From: Hyphomicrobiales bacterium | GTDB taxonomy: Bacteria > Pseudomonadota > Alphaproteobacteria > Rhizobiales > Xanthobacteraceae | Direction: 5' to 3' | NCBI GenBank assembly: GCA_013911975.1 | Contig: JACESF010000007.1 | Coordinates: 1 to 64,000 of the forward strand | DNA: 64,000 bases | Part shown: positions 45,317-54,074 of the stretch, piece after piece | Layout: every line of letters starts with the position of its first letter | How positions within the stretch are numbered: the stretch's first letter is position 1 | Made by a program: the position numbers and the translations under genes | Notes under the pieces: generated by a model | The model's input: the letters and a program-made list of their open reading frames with translations, nothing else | What the model was told of the DNA's origin: nothing | Databases searched by the model: none

Positions 45317-46288
45317 GTGAGCCTATCGTCCGCCAGCCCCAGTTCGTTGCGTCCGCGACGTGCCCTGTTCGTCGTGAACGGCAAGGCGCGCCAGGGCGAT
45401 GCCTGCGTCGCCGAGGTGCGCTGCGCCCTGGAGGACGGCGGGCTTGAGCTTCTGGACGCGCCCCTTCACGAGGGCGAGAGCCTCTCCGACCTGGTCCGCC
45501 GCCGCGCGGGCTCCTGCGACCTCGCCATTGTGGGCGGGGGCGACGGCACGCTGAACGGCGCCGCGCAGGGCCTGTTCGACACCGGCCTGCCGCTGGGCGT
45601 CATTCCGCTCGGCACCGCCAACGATTTCGCCCGCACCCTGGGCATCCCGGCCGATCCGCTGGCCGCCGCCCGCCTGATCGTGGAGGGCGCGCCGCGCCCG
45701 GTGGACCTCGGCATGGTGAACGGCCATCCCTTCCTCAACGTGGCGTCCATCGGCTTCTCCGCCGATCTCGCCCGCGAGCTGACCGGCGCCGCCAAGAAGA
45801 AATGGGGCAAGCTGGGCTATGCCATCACGGCCGCGCGGCTGCTCGCCCAGTCGCGGCTCTTCACCGCCTATATCGAGCATGACGGCACCATCGAGACGGT
45901 GCGCACCCTCCAGGCCTCCGTGGGCAACGGGCGCCATTACGGGGGCGGCATGACCGTGGCGCAGGACGCCACGGCCGACGACGGCACCCTCGATTTCTAC
46001 AGCCTGGAAGTGGACCATTGGTGGAAGCTGCTGGTGCTGCTGCCGAGCCTGCGCGAGGGTACCCATGGCCAGTGGGACGACGTGCGCGCCTTCCGCACCA
46101 CGGACGTGGTGATCCGCACCCGCAAGCCGCGCGCCGTGAACACGGACGGCGAGCTGACCACCTGGACCCCCGCCCATTTCACCATCCACCCGGCCGCCCT
46201 GCGGGTCTATGCCCCCGCGAGCGCGCCGAATTCCGTCCAATCCTCGCGCCGCTTTTCCCCGCGCCGCGCCCTTTCATCCGTGAGCTAA
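45317..46288 (+). CDS. Diacylglycerol/lipid kinase family protein (YegS-like)
   Basis: A 323-residue lipid kinase of the DAGK catalytic family. [10 protein letters not shown] near the N-terminus and [15 protein letters not shown] (the glycine-rich ATP-binding motif) are clear, and [14 protein letters not shown] follows as usual. The C-terminal half is the beta-sandwich domain ([20 protein letters not shown]). Members phosphorylate diacylglycerol or related lipids at the inner membrane. GTG 45317 follows GAGGGAT by 4 nt; GTGs at 45281 and 45305 are alternatives. It lies 10 nt before the terC-like gene and is probably cotranscribed with it. Confidence 0.88.
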   Translation: MSLSSASPSSLRPRRALFVVNGKARQGDACVAEVRCALEDGGLELLDAPLHEGESLSDLVRRRAGSCDLAIVGGGDGTLNGAAQGLFDTGLPLGVIPLGTANDFARTLGIPADPLAAARLIVEGAPRPVDLGMVNGHPFLNVASIGFSADLARELTGAAKKKWGKLGYAITAARLLAQSRLFTAYIEHDGTIETVRTLQASVGNGRHYGGGMTVAQDATADDGTLDFYSLEVDHWWKLLVLLPSLREGTHGQWDDVRAFRTTDVVIRTRKPRAVNTDGELTTWTPAHFTIHPAALRVYAPASAPNSVQSSRRFSPRRALSSVS

Positions 46289-46298
46289 AGAGCGAAAG

Positions 46299-47051
46299 AT
46301 GGACTATCTGCTGCAACTCGCCGCCGACCCCGCCGCCTGGGTCGCCCTCGTCACGCTGGTCGCCATGGAAGTGGTGCTCGGCATCGACAACCTGATCTTC
46401 ATCTCCATCCTCACCAACAAGCTGCCGGAGCAGTTCCGCTCCCGGGCGCGGCGCATCGGCATCGGGCTCGCGCTCATCATGCGCCTCGCGCTGCTGGGCA
46501 CGGTGGCCATCATCGTCACGCTCACCGAGCCGGTCTTCTCCGTGTTCGGCCACGCCTTCTCCTGGCGCGACATGATCCTCATCGCGGGCGGCCTGTTCCT
46601 GGTGTGGAAGGCCACCAAGGAGATCCACCACAATGTGGAGCATCCGGCCGAGGGCGACATGTTCGAGGGCGCGGCGTCGAAGGTGGGCATCGGCTTCGCC
46701 TCGGCCATCGCCCAGATCATCATGCTGGACCTGGTCTTCTCCATCGACAGCATCATCACCGCTGTGGGCATGACCGAGCACATCCCGATCATGGTCATCG
46801 CCGTGCTCGCGGCGGTCACGGTGATGCTGCTGGCGGCGGACCCGCTCGCCAAGTTCATCGAGGCCAACCCGACGGTGGTCATGCTGGCCCTGGGCTTCCT
46901 CATCATGATCGGCATGACGCTGATCGCCGAGGGCTTCGGCGCCCATGTTCCCAAGGGCTACGTCTATGCCGCCATGGCCTTCTCGGCCGGCGTGGAGGCC
47001 CTCAACATGCTGGCGCGGCGCGGCCACGCCAAACGCGCCAACAGGCACTGA
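46299..47051 (+). CDS. TerC-family membrane protein
   Basis: A 250-residue membrane protein with about seven helices. [20 protein letters not shown] and [14 protein letters not shown] contain the paired intramembrane aspartates that define TerC. TerC-family proteins are linked to metal ion (manganese/calcium) export and metal loading of secreted enzymes as well as tellurite resistance. The start ATG follows the lipid kinase gene by 10 nt. There is no room for a manganese riboswitch directly upstream. Confidence 0.9.
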   Translation: MDYLLQLAADPAAWVALVTLVAMEVVLGIDNLIFISILTNKLPEQFRSRARRIGIGLALIMRLALLGTVAIIVTLTEPVFSVFGHAFSWRDMILIAGGLFLVWKATKEIHHNVEHPAEGDMFEGAASKVGIGFASAIAQIIMLDLVFSIDSIITAVGMTEHIPIMVIAVLAAVTVMLLAADPLAKFIEANPTVVMLALGFLIMIGMTLIAEGFGAHVPKGYVYAAMAFSAGVEALNMLARRGHAKRANRH

Positions 47052-47126
47052 CGCGGCCCCGCGCCCGCCCCGAGGGTGGGCGCGGGGTGGCGGGGGGCTC
47101 CGCCGCCTCCCATATGTATGGGATCC

Positions 47127-48179
47127 ATGAGACGGATCCTCGCCTTCCTCCTTCTGTGCAGCGTCCTGGGCGGGCTCGCGCCCTGGGCGCTGCCGGCCGC
47201 GAAGGCGGGCGTGAAGCTGGTGCGCGGGCACGACGATCCCGCCCAGCTCGCCGAGCTGGCCCTGGCAGGGCTCACCCCCGCCGCCATGTCCGCGAAGATC
47301 GAGGCGGCGCTCGCCGCCGACGATCCCGACCTCGCCGCCTCCGCGCTGCAATGGGCGGACGCCCATGCCCTTCCCGTCGCCGCGGACCTGCGGGCGCGGG
47401 TGGCGCAGGCCAATACCGACGCCGCCCAGGCGCTGCGGGCCGCGCGCAAGTTCGGCGCGGGCTTCCTCACCGGCACGCCCGATGACCTCGCCGGCCTCGC
47501 GGGCGCGGCGGCGGGCGACCTCACCGTGTGGGGCGATTTGCGGGACGCCTCTCGTGAGGGCTGGAACTACGCCCAGGGCGCGCCCACGGACACGCTGGTG
47601 CTCGGCCTCTCGGCGGCGGGCCTCGCGCTCACCGCCGGCACCTATGCGACCCTCGGGGCGAGCGCGCCCGCCCGCGCGGGGCTGACCCTCGTAAAGGTGG
47701 CGCGGCGCACGGGGCGCCTCACCGCGTCGCTGGGCGCGGACCTCACCCGCCTGGTTCGCGAGAGCGTGGATTTCGCCGCCCTGCGCAAGGGCGCGGGGGC
47801 GCTGGATGCGGGCGCGCTGAAGGCCGCCATCCGCCCAAAGGGCGCCGCGCGGCTGACGCAGGTGCTGGATGATCTCGGCACCGTGCAGGCCAAGGCGGGC
47901 ACCCGCGCCGCGCTGGACGGCCTCGCGCTCGCGGAAAACACCGGGGACGTGACGCGCCTCGCGAAGCTCGCGGAGAAGAGCGGCGGCAAGACGCTGTTCA
48001 TCCTGAAGAGCGCGGGGCGCGGGGCGCTGGTGATCACCTCGGCGCTGCTCTCCTTCCTGTGGTGGGGCGTGGGCGCGCTGGTCTGGCTGGTGATGCTGGT
48101 GGCGAGCCTCAACGGGCTGTGCGTTTCCGCAGCCCGGCTATGCTGGCGGCGCCTTCCCTCGCGCGCCGGGCGGCAGTAG
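47127..48179 (+). CDS. Uncharacterised secreted/membrane protein
   Basis: A 350-residue protein of unknown function, Ala- and Leu-rich. Residues 1-28 form a signal peptide (MRRILAFLLLCSVLGGLAPW... ending AKA). A glycine/alanine-rich hydrophobic region lies near residues 155-185 (LVLGLSAAGLALTAGTYATLG), and a strong transmembrane segment is at ~312-335 (SFLWWGVGALVWLVMLVASL), followed by a basic tail. The middle resembles the helical, amphipathic segments of some envelope or toxin-delivery proteins, but I recognise no domain. ATG 47127 is favoured by the signal peptide; ATG 47118 is possible. It follows terC by 75 nt and precedes an alpha/beta hydrolase gene. Confidence 0.75.
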   Translation: MRRILAFLLLCSVLGGLAPWALPAAKAGVKLVRGHDDPAQLAELALAGLTPAAMSAKIEAALAADDPDLAASALQWADAHALPVAADLRARVAQANTDAAQALRAARKFGAGFLTGTPDDLAGLAGAAAGDLTVWGDLRDASREGWNYAQGAPTDTLVLGLSAAGLALTAGTYATLGASAPARAGLTLVKVARRTGRLTASLGADLTRLVRESVDFAALRKGAGALDAGALKAAIRPKGAARLTQVLDDLGTVQAKAGTRAALDGLALAENTGDVTRLAKLAEKSGGKTLFILKSAGRGALVITSALLSFLWWGVGALVWLVMLVASLNGLCVSAARLCWRRLPSRAGRQ

Positions 48180-48228
48180 AGACGGGCGATCCGCGTCCCG
48201 CCGCGCGCCTGCGTCATCGAGGTTCCCC

Positions 48229-48981
48229 ATGCCCACCTTCTCCTCCGACGGACTGGAACTCGCTTATGTGGAGGAAGGCACCGGCGATCCGGTCCTGCTC
48301 ATCCACGGCTTCGGCTCCACCAAGGAGGTGAACTGGGTCAACACGTCCTGGTTCAAGACGCTGACCGGCGCCGGCTACCGGGCCATCGCCTTCGACCATC
48401 GCGGCCACGGCGCCTCGGCGAAGCTCTATGCGCCGCAGGACTACAACACCCGCCTCATGGCCAAGGACGCGCTGCGCCTGCTGGAGCATCTCGGCATCGC
48501 CCGCGCCGACGTCATTGGCTATTCCATGGGCGCGCGGGTGGGCGCCACCATGGCGACGCTCTATCCCGAGCATGTGCGCTCCCTCATCATGGGCGGCCTT
48601 GGCTATCACCTCATCGACGGGGTGGGCCTGCCCCAGTCCATCGCCGACGCCCTGGAGGCGCCGAGCCTCGACGACGTGACCGACCCCATGGGCCGCATGT
48701 TCCGGGCGTTCGGCGATGCCAACAAGGCGGACCTCAAGGCGCTCGCCGCCTGCATCCGGGGCTCGCGCCAGACGCTGACGCGCGAGGAGGTGGCGGGCAT
48801 CCGCCAGCCGGTGATGGTGGCGGTGGGCACGCGGGACGCCATTGCCGGCGACGCGCGCAAGCTCGCCGAGATTCTGCCCAATGGCGAGGCGCTGGACATT
48901 CCCAACCGCGACCACAACCCGGCCGTGGGCGACAAGGTGTTCAAGCAGGCGGCCCTGGAATTCCTCGCCAAGAGAGCGTGA
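48229..48981 (+). CDS. Alpha/beta-fold hydrolase
   Basis: A 250-residue cytoplasmic hydrolase. The oxyanion motif HGFGSTKEVNW lies at residues 26-36, the nucleophile is Ser99 in GYSMGARVG, and the likely acid and base are Asp203 (VGTRDAI) and His229 (NRDHNPA). The family includes esterases, lactonases and haloalkane-type enzymes; the substrate is not evident. It sits 49 nt after the uncharacterised membrane protein and 70 nt before cysE, all on the plus strand. Confidence 0.88.
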   Translation: MPTFSSDGLELAYVEEGTGDPVLLIHGFGSTKEVNWVNTSWFKTLTGAGYRAIAFDHRGHGASAKLYAPQDYNTRLMAKDALRLLEHLGIARADVIGYSMGARVGATMATLYPEHVRSLIMGGLGYHLIDGVGLPQSIADALEAPSLDDVTDPMGRMFRAFGDANKADLKALAACIRGSRQTLTREEVAGIRQPVMVAVGTRDAIAGDARKLAEILPNGEALDIPNRDHNPAVGDKVFKQAALEFLAKRA

Positions 48982-49051
48982 TGGGCGGCGGGATGCGCCC
49001 GTGGCGATAGCTGTGCTAGAAGAGGGCGAACTGATCAATCGGGAGGCTGCC

Positions 49052-49921
49052 ATGGCACAGTCCCTGTTCCAGACGCAGGTACCTGCGGTGGCGAAATCCG
49101 CAGGCGAACGCTGGCAAGACGTGGTGGACCCGGTGTGGGCCCGGCTGCGCAACGAGGCGGACGAGGCCGCGGAACGCGAGCCGCTGCTGGCGGGCTTCAT
49201 GGTGGCGAGCGTGCTCGGCCATGACAGCCTGGAGGCGGTGGTGGGCGCGCGGATCGCCGCGCGCCTCGACCATGCCGAGGTGCCCGCCTCCCTGCTCCGC
49301 GCCGCCTATCGCGAGGCGGTGGCGGCGGACCGCTCCATTCCCCAGGCGCTGCGCGCCGACATCATGGCCGTGGTGGACCGCGACCCGGCCACCACCCGGA
49401 CCCTGGAGCCGGTGCTCTATTTCAAGGGCTTCCACGCGCTCCAGACCCATCGCCTCGCCCATTGGCTCTGGCTCCAGGGGCAGAAGGACTTCGCCCTCTA
49501 TCTCCAGAGCCGCGTCTCGGCCGTGCTGGGCGTGGACATCCATCCCGGCGTTCCCGTGGGCCGGGGCATCTTCCTCGACCATGCGACCGGCATCGTGGTG
49601 GGCGCCACCGCCGTCATCGAGGACGACGTGTCCATCCTCCAGGGCGTGACCCTGGGGGGCACCGGCAAGGAGACCGGCGACCGCCATCCCAAGATCCGGC
49701 GCGGCGTCCTCATCGGCGCGGGCGCGAGCATCCTGGGCAATATCGAGGTGGGGCGCTGCGCCCGCATCGCCGCTGGCTCCGTGGTGCTGAAGCCCGTGCC
49801 CAACAACACCACGGTGGCGGGCGTGCCCGCGAAGGTGGTGGGCGAGGCCGGCTGCGCCGAGCCCGCGCGCGCCATGGACCAGATGTTCGACGACAACATC
49901 TTCGCCGGCGCCGATATCTGA
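49052..49921 (+). CDS. cysE: Serine O-acetyltransferase
   Basis: A 289-residue CysE. It acetylates L-serine with acetyl-CoA, the first step of cysteine synthesis. The N-terminal ~140 residues are helical (PVWARLRNEADEAAEREPLLAGFM). The left-handed beta-helix then shows DIHPGVPVGRGIFLDHATG, LQGVTLGGTGKETGDRHPKI and VLKPVPNNTTVAGVPAK, with the active-site His/Asp pair. GGGAGG precedes ATG 49052. It is followed 33 nt later by the DUF3126 gene and may be linked in function to the sulfate importer at the window's end. Confidence 0.96.
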   Translation: MAQSLFQTQVPAVAKSAGERWQDVVDPVWARLRNEADEAAEREPLLAGFMVASVLGHDSLEAVVGARIAARLDHAEVPASLLRAAYREAVAADRSIPQALRADIMAVVDRDPATTRTLEPVLYFKGFHALQTHRLAHWLWLQGQKDFALYLQSRVSAVLGVDIHPGVPVGRGIFLDHATGIVVGATAVIEDDVSILQGVTLGGTGKETGDRHPKIRRGVLIGAGASILGNIEVGRCARIAAGSVVLKPVPNNTTVAGVPAKVVGEAGCAEPARAMDQMFDDNIFAGADI

Positions 49922-49954
49922 CGCCGCTTGTTTCGACCCTTGGAGGACTGACGT

Positions 49955-50164
49955 TTGGATAAGACCGAGCTGGAGCGCGTGCAGCGCTATCTTCGCACCC
50001 TGTTCGGGAACCCCCAGATCAAGGTGACGGCGCGGCCGAAGAAGAAGGATTCCGCCGAGGTCTATCTCGGGGACGAGTTCATCGGCGTCCTGTTCAAGGA
50101 CGACGAGGACGGCGACCTCTCCTACAATTTCCAGATGGCGATCCTGGACACGGATCTCGAGTGA
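49955..50164 (+). CDS. DUF3126 family protein
   Basis: A 69-residue cytoplasmic protein (LERVQRYLRTLFGNPQIKV, then a short beta-rich part with FIGVLFKDDEDGDLSYNFQM). This family is small, conserved in alphaproteobacteria and of unknown function, and is often found beside cysE. The start appears to be TTG 49955, with GGAGG 8 nt upstream; no ATG or GTG fits better. A terminator follows at 50265. Confidence 0.88.
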   Translation: MDKTELERVQRYLRTLFGNPQIKVTARPKKKDSAEVYLGDEFIGVLFKDDEDGDLSYNFQMAILDTDLE

Positions 50165-50264
50165 GGACGGCGGGGCGGACCCTGGTCCGTTCCATCTCCT
50201 TCCCGGCCCATCCCCTCTCCGGACCTTCCCCGCGCGGGCAAGGCCGGTACCTGGAACACCCAAG

Positions 50265-50296
50265 CCCTCTCGCCCCCGGCGGGAGGGTTTTTCTTT
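50265..50296 (+). terminator. Rho-independent terminator after DUF3126
   Basis: CCCTCTCGCC and GGCGGGAGGG form a 10-bp stem with one G-T pair and a CCC loop, followed by TTTTTCTTT. It closes the cysE-DUF3126 transcript. Confidence 0.85.
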
Positions 50297-50318
50297 GCCA
50301 CCCTTCGCCGCGCGTCGG

Positions 50319-50357
50319 CCCCCCTCTCCCGCTTGCGGGGGAGGGCCGGGGAGGGGG
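50319..50357. repeat. GC-rich REP-type element (family B)
   Basis: A single copy with the same CCCGCTTGCGGGGGAGGG core as the pair at 7323-7441, lying between the terminator and the pcaD-like gene. Confidence 0.7.
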
Positions 50358-50450
50358 ACGTGCGCCGGGAGCAGGAGCAGCCCGCGCTGCCTCTTTCCTC
50401 CCGCCGGATGAGGCGCTAGACCGGGTATACCGAATACCTGAAGGTGCGCC

Positions 50451-51227
50451 GTGTCCTTCCTCACCTTTTCCGGCGAGCGCTTCCGCATCGCCATCGACGG
50501 GCCGCAGGCGGCCCCGCCCCTGGTGCTCGCCCATTCCCTGGGAACCCGGCTGGAATTGTGGGACCCCATCGTCCCGCGCCTCGCCCGGCGTTTCCGGGTG
50601 ATCCGCTACGATGCGCGGGGGCATGGGGAGAGCGTGGCGCCGGATGCGGTCTATTCCATGGGCGACCTCGGGCGCGATCTCCTCAACATCCTCGATGCGC
50701 TGGAGATCCCCGCCGCCCATCTGTGCGGCCTGTCGCTGGGCGGCATGGTGGGGCAGTGGATGGCGGTGAACGCGCCGGGTCGCCTGCGCCGGCTGGTGAT
50801 CGCCAATTCCACCGCCCATGCGGGCCCGCCCCGCCTGTGGGAAGGGCGCATCCGCCATATCCGCAAGGCGGGGATCGCCTCCGTGGCGGATGCGGTGATC
50901 GAAAGCTGGTTCACCCCCGAATTCCGCGCCGCCGACCCCGCCGCCGTGGCGCGGGTGCGGCAGATGATCCTGGACACCCCGGCAGGCGGCTACATGGGCA
51001 CGAGCTGCGCCATGCGCGACATGGACTTCCGCGAGGCTCTCAAGGACGTGGGCGTGCCGGCGCTGGTGATCATCGGCGCCCGCGACCGGTCCACCCCGCC
51101 CGCCTGGGGCGAGTTGATCGCCGCTCACCTGCCCGGCGCCCGCCGCGAGGTGCTGGATTGTGCCCATATGTCGGTGATCGAAATGCCGGAGGCGTTCGCG
51201 GGCTTGGTTGAAGACTTTCTCAAGTGA
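50451..51227 (+). CDS. pcaD: 3-oxoadipate enol-lactonase-like hydrolase
   Basis: A 258-residue alpha/beta hydrolase closest in motif pattern to PcaD, which opens 3-oxoadipate enol-lactone in the protocatechuate/catechol route. The nucleophile is Ser95 in CGLSLGGMVGQWMA; VIIGARDRSTPP carries the acid and DCAHMSVIEMP the base histidine. GTG 50451 has AAGG 6 nt upstream. No other pca genes are present, so it is an orphan whose product could feed 3-oxoadipate to the thiolase at 16274 only after CoA transfer. A different small lactone substrate is possible. Confidence 0.75.
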   Translation: MSFLTFSGERFRIAIDGPQAAPPLVLAHSLGTRLELWDPIVPRLARRFRVIRYDARGHGESVAPDAVYSMGDLGRDLLNILDALEIPAAHLCGLSLGGMVGQWMAVNAPGRLRRLVIANSTAHAGPPRLWEGRIRHIRKAGIASVADAVIESWFTPEFRAADPAAVARVRQMILDTPAGGYMGTSCAMRDMDFREALKDVGVPALVIIGARDRSTPPAWGELIAAHLPGARREVLDCAHMSVIEMPEAFAGLVEDFLK

Positions 51228-51317
51228 GCCGGACGCATTGAAACCGACACGCGATTGACGCTGAATGCGTTGTATTGCGCTGCACCAGCGCAAGCGGCGG
51301 GAACAGGCGGGCGGGAC

Positions 51318-52475
51318 ATGGCCGGAGACGAGACGAAACACGGCGCGCACGATCATGCGGGTCACGATCATAAGGACCATGACCACGGCGCCCCCAAGGA
51401 CGGCCAGCCCGCCACTGCGCAGGCCCACACAGATCACGATCACAAGGACCATGACCACAAGGGTCATGATCACTCCGCCCACGATCACGCCTCGCACGAC
51501 GACCATGACCATGCCGGTCACGACCATCACGGCCACGGGCATTCCCATGGGCATGGGCACGGCCATTCCCACGGCCATGGCGGGCACGACCATGCCCATG
51601 CCATGCCCAAGTCGCTGCGCGCCTTCGCCATCGGCGCGTCGGTCAATTTCGCCTTCGTCATCGTCGAGGCGCTGTTCGGCTTCTTCTCAGGTTCGCTCGC
51701 CCTGCTGGCGGACGCGGGGCACAATCTCTCGGACGTGCTGGGCTTGCTGCTGGCCTGGGCCGCCGCCTGGCTCGCGCAGCGCCCGCCCACGGAAAAGCGC
51801 ACCTTCGGCCTCGGCCGTTCCTCCATCCTGGCGGCGTTGGCGAACGCCATCATCCTGCTGGTGGGCACCGGCGGCATCATCGTGGAGGCGGTCTCCCGCT
51901 TCGACGATCCCGAGCCCATCCATACCGGCACCGTGATGATCGTCGCCCTCATTGGCATCGGCGTGAATTTCGGCACGGCCATGCTGTTCATGGCGGACCG
52001 GAAGGAAGACCTGAACGTGAGCGGCGCCTTCATTCACATGATGGCGGATGCGGCCATCTCGCTGGGCGTGGTCATCGCGGCGGGCGTCATCGCGCTCACC
52101 GGCTGGCTCTGGCTCGACCCGGTGGTCAGCCTCGCCATCGCCGCCGCCATCATCCTGGGCACCTGGGGCCTGTTCCGCGACAGCGTGGACATGGCCATGG
52201 ACGCGGTGCCCTCGGGCATCGACGCGGCCGCTGTGAAGGCGTTCCTCGCCGCCCGCCCCGGCGTCAGCGAGGTGCACGATCTGCACATCTGGGCACTCTC
52301 CACCACGGAGAATGCCATGACCGTGCATCTGGTGCGCCCGGGCGCGGTGCTGGACGACGCCTTCCTGATGGAAACGGCGGACGCGCTGAAGGAGAAGTTC
52401 CGCATCGGCCACGCGGCCATCCAGGTGGAGGCGGGCACCATGCCCTGCCGCTTCGCGGCCGCGCACGTGGTGTGA
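51318..52475 (+). CDS. Cation diffusion facilitator with His-rich N-terminus
   Basis: A 385-residue CzcD/ZitB-type zinc exporter. The first ~95 residues are a hydrophilic tail with 33 histidines in HDH and GHGHSHGHG runs, probably a cytoplasmic metal-binding buffer. Six transmembrane helices follow; DAGHNLSD in helix 2 and HMMAD in helix 5 form the intramembrane zinc site (His/Asp pattern implies Zn or Co). The C-terminal cytoplasmic domain includes VHDLHIWALSTTENAMTVHL. It stands alone 90 nt after pcaD; ATG 51318 is the natural start. An upstream in-frame ATG at 51255 would add 21 residues. Confidence 0.93.
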   Translation: MAGDETKHGAHDHAGHDHKDHDHGAPKDGQPATAQAHTDHDHKDHDHKGHDHSAHDHASHDDHDHAGHDHHGHGHSHGHGHGHSHGHGGHDHAHAMPKSLRAFAIGASVNFAFVIVEALFGFFSGSLALLADAGHNLSDVLGLLLAWAAAWLAQRPPTEKRTFGLGRSSILAALANAIILLVGTGGIIVEAVSRFDDPEPIHTGTVMIVALIGIGVNFGTAMLFMADRKEDLNVSGAFIHMMADAAISLGVVIAAGVIALTGWLWLDPVVSLAIAAAIILGTWGLFRDSVDMAMDAVPSGIDAAAVKAFLAARPGVSEVHDLHIWALSTTENAMTVHLVRPGAVLDDAFLMETADALKEKFRIGHAAIQVEAGTMPCRFAAAHVV

Positions 52476-52556
52476 GGGCGGTCCGAGCGTTTAAGCGGTC
52501 TGGACAGCGTCTTTAGGCAAAGAGCGCCTTAGGAACAGGGTGTCTCAGCAAGGGGG

Positions 52557-52690
52557 CGTCATGGCCGGGCTTGTCCCGGCCATCCACGGGGCTCCGCTGG
52601 GGGCCCGCTCCACGCAGAGGCGTGGATGCCCGGGACAAGCCCGGGCATGACGGGCCGCAAGAGGCTTGAAGCCATCCATCGATCCGAGTG
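52557..52690. repeat. Inverted pair of family A REP repeats with extended arm
   Basis: Two facing copies (GTCATGGCCGGGCTTGTCCC and CCCGGGACAAGCCCGGGCAT) span 52557-52655. The right flank to 52690 (CTTGAAGCCATCCATCGA) matches, in reverse orientation, the left arm of the composite element at 42020-42204. It fills most of the 247-nt gap between the convergent CDF and fdsD genes. Confidence 0.7.
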
Positions 52691-52722
52691 TCAGTCCCGC
52701 CCGGTCGATATGGAGTCCCGTG

Positions 52723-52956
52723 TCAGGCTGCCTTCACGGGCGCCAGGCCCTTCAGCGCCTCGAGCGCGATGGGGGAGAGGCCCTCGCCCCCATGGGCGAT
52801 GTGTTCGGCGATGCCGGCGCGCATGCGCGGATCCCAGAATTTCTGGATGTGATCGCGCGTGCCCGCCACGGCGGTCGCCTGGGGCTGGCTCGCAAAGAAG
52901 GTGGCGATCTGGTTCGCCATGTAGACGAGGCGGTCGTTGGTGGTCTTATGCGACAT
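52723..52956 (-). CDS. fdsD: Formate dehydrogenase delta subunit
   Basis: A 77-residue small subunit of the soluble NAD-dependent molybdenum formate dehydrogenase (residues include RLVYMANQIATFFASQ and HIQKFWDPRMRAGI, typical of the family). It assists assembly or stability of the FdsABG core. Its start lies inside the fdhD reading frame (11-nt overlap), so it is translationally coupled and last in the fdsGBA-fdhD-fdsD operon, as in other bacteria with this enzyme. Confidence 0.92.
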   Translation of the reverse strand: MSHKTTNDRLVYMANQIATFFASQPQATAVAGTRDHIQKFWDPRMRAGIAEHIAHGGEGLSPIALEALKGLAPVKAA

Positions 52957-53800
52957 GGCTCTGCCGTGAGGGTTCGCCCGGCGCGACGCGGCCGGGATGG
53001 GTGAAGAGTTCAAATCCGTCCGGCCGCACGATGGCGGCGAGCGTGATGCCCGCGGCGTCCGCCGTGCGCACGGCGAGCGAGGTGGGCGCCGAGACCGCCG
53101 CGATGAGGCCGACGCCCAGCACCGCCGCCTTCTGCACCATCTCGATGGAGACGCGGCTGGTGAGCAGCAGCACGCCCCGCGCCGGGTCCGCGTCGAGCGT
53201 CGCCACCTTGCCCACCAGCTTGTCGAGGGCATTGTGGCGGCCCACATCCTCGCACACCGCCAGGAGCCCGCGCCCGGGCTCGAAATAGCCGGCGGCATGC
53301 ACCGCCCGTGTCTCATGGTTCAGCACCTGGGCGGGCCCCAGCAGCGCCATGGCGGCGAGCAGGTCTTCCGGCGAGAGGCGCGCCCGCGACGTCACCAGGG
53401 CGGCGGGCTTCACAGCTTCCGCGAGGCTTTCCACGCCGCACAGGCCGCAGCCCGTGGGCCCGGCGAGATACCGGCGCCGGGCGGAGAGGACCTTCATCTT
53501 CTCCTCGGCGATCCACATGCGCGCCTCGATGCCGTCCTCCACTGCGATCACGTCGAGGGAGAGAATGTCGGCGGCATCAGCGATGATGCCTTCGGTGAGG
53601 GAGAAGCCCAGCGCGAAGTCGGCGATGTCCAGTGGCGTCGCCATCATCACGGCATGGGTGGTGCCGTTATAGGTGAGGGCGACGGGCGTTTCCTCGGGCA
53701 CCGCCCGCTCGCCGCGCCCCGCCGCACCGTCCTTCCACGCCTCGCGGGGGAGGCGGCGGACCGGCGGGGGAAAGTCCGGGATGGCGGGATCGTCAGTCAT
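52946..53800 (-). CDS. fdhD: Formate dehydrogenase accessory sulfurtransferase
   Basis: A 284-residue FdhD (FdsC). It binds the molybdenum cofactor and transfers sulfur from IscS to it, which is needed for formate dehydrogenase activity. PTGCGLCGVESL holds the essential CxxC loop; EDVGRHNALDKLVG and TSRVSIEMVQKAAVLG are other family blocks. E. coli FdhD is 277 residues. It overlaps fdsD by 11 nt and is separated from fdsA by a 274-nt gap filled with repeats. Confidence 0.95.
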   Translation of the reverse strand: MTDDPAIPDFPPPVRRLPREAWKDGAAGRGERAVPEETPVALTYNGTTHAVMMATPLDIADFALGFSLTEGIIADAADILSLDVIAVEDGIEARMWIAEEKMKVLSARRRYLAGPTGCGLCGVESLAEAVKPAALVTSRARLSPEDLLAAMALLGPAQVLNHETRAVHAAGYFEPGRGLLAVCEDVGRHNALDKLVGKVATLDADPARGVLLLTSRVSIEMVQKAAVLGVGLIAAVSAPTSLAVRTADAAGITLAAIVRPDGFELFTHPGRVAPGEPSRQSHVA

Positions 53801-53888
53801 GGCGCGTACCGCAGAGGGATAATCCCTTCAAGGTCGTGCGGGCGGAGGCAGAGTTCAAGCGGTTGCCGATCGTTGCAGCGGGACCGGC

Positions 53889-54030
53889 TCCCTCTCCCCT
53901 CGAGGGAGAGGGGTGGGGTGAGGGGGCGTCGTCGCCCGCGTAGGCCTCGCATGTCGCACCGCGCGGCGCCCACCCCCTCACCCGCCTCGCTGTCGCTCGG
54001 CACCCTCTCCCGCGAGGGGAGAGGGGAGGC
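53889..54030. repeat. Inverted pair of family C repeats between fdsA and fdhD
   Basis: CCCTCTCCCCTCGAGGGAGA at 53889-53926 faces a longer copy at 53971-54030 (CACCCTCTCCCGCGAGGGGA at its core). Each is palindromic and the two are mutually inverted. A very similar pair lies between fdsB and fdsA at 56980-57124. The 274-nt gap holds no gene. Confidence 0.7.
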
Positions 54031-54074
54031 GGCGGCGCGCGGGCTCGGCAGGGCGGGCATCACCTGCTCCCCTC

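Noticed and set aside
46289..46298. Possible manganese (yybP-ykoY) riboswitch before the TerC-family gene
   Set aside because: Only 10 nt separate it from the upstream lipid kinase gene and no such fold is visible nearby.
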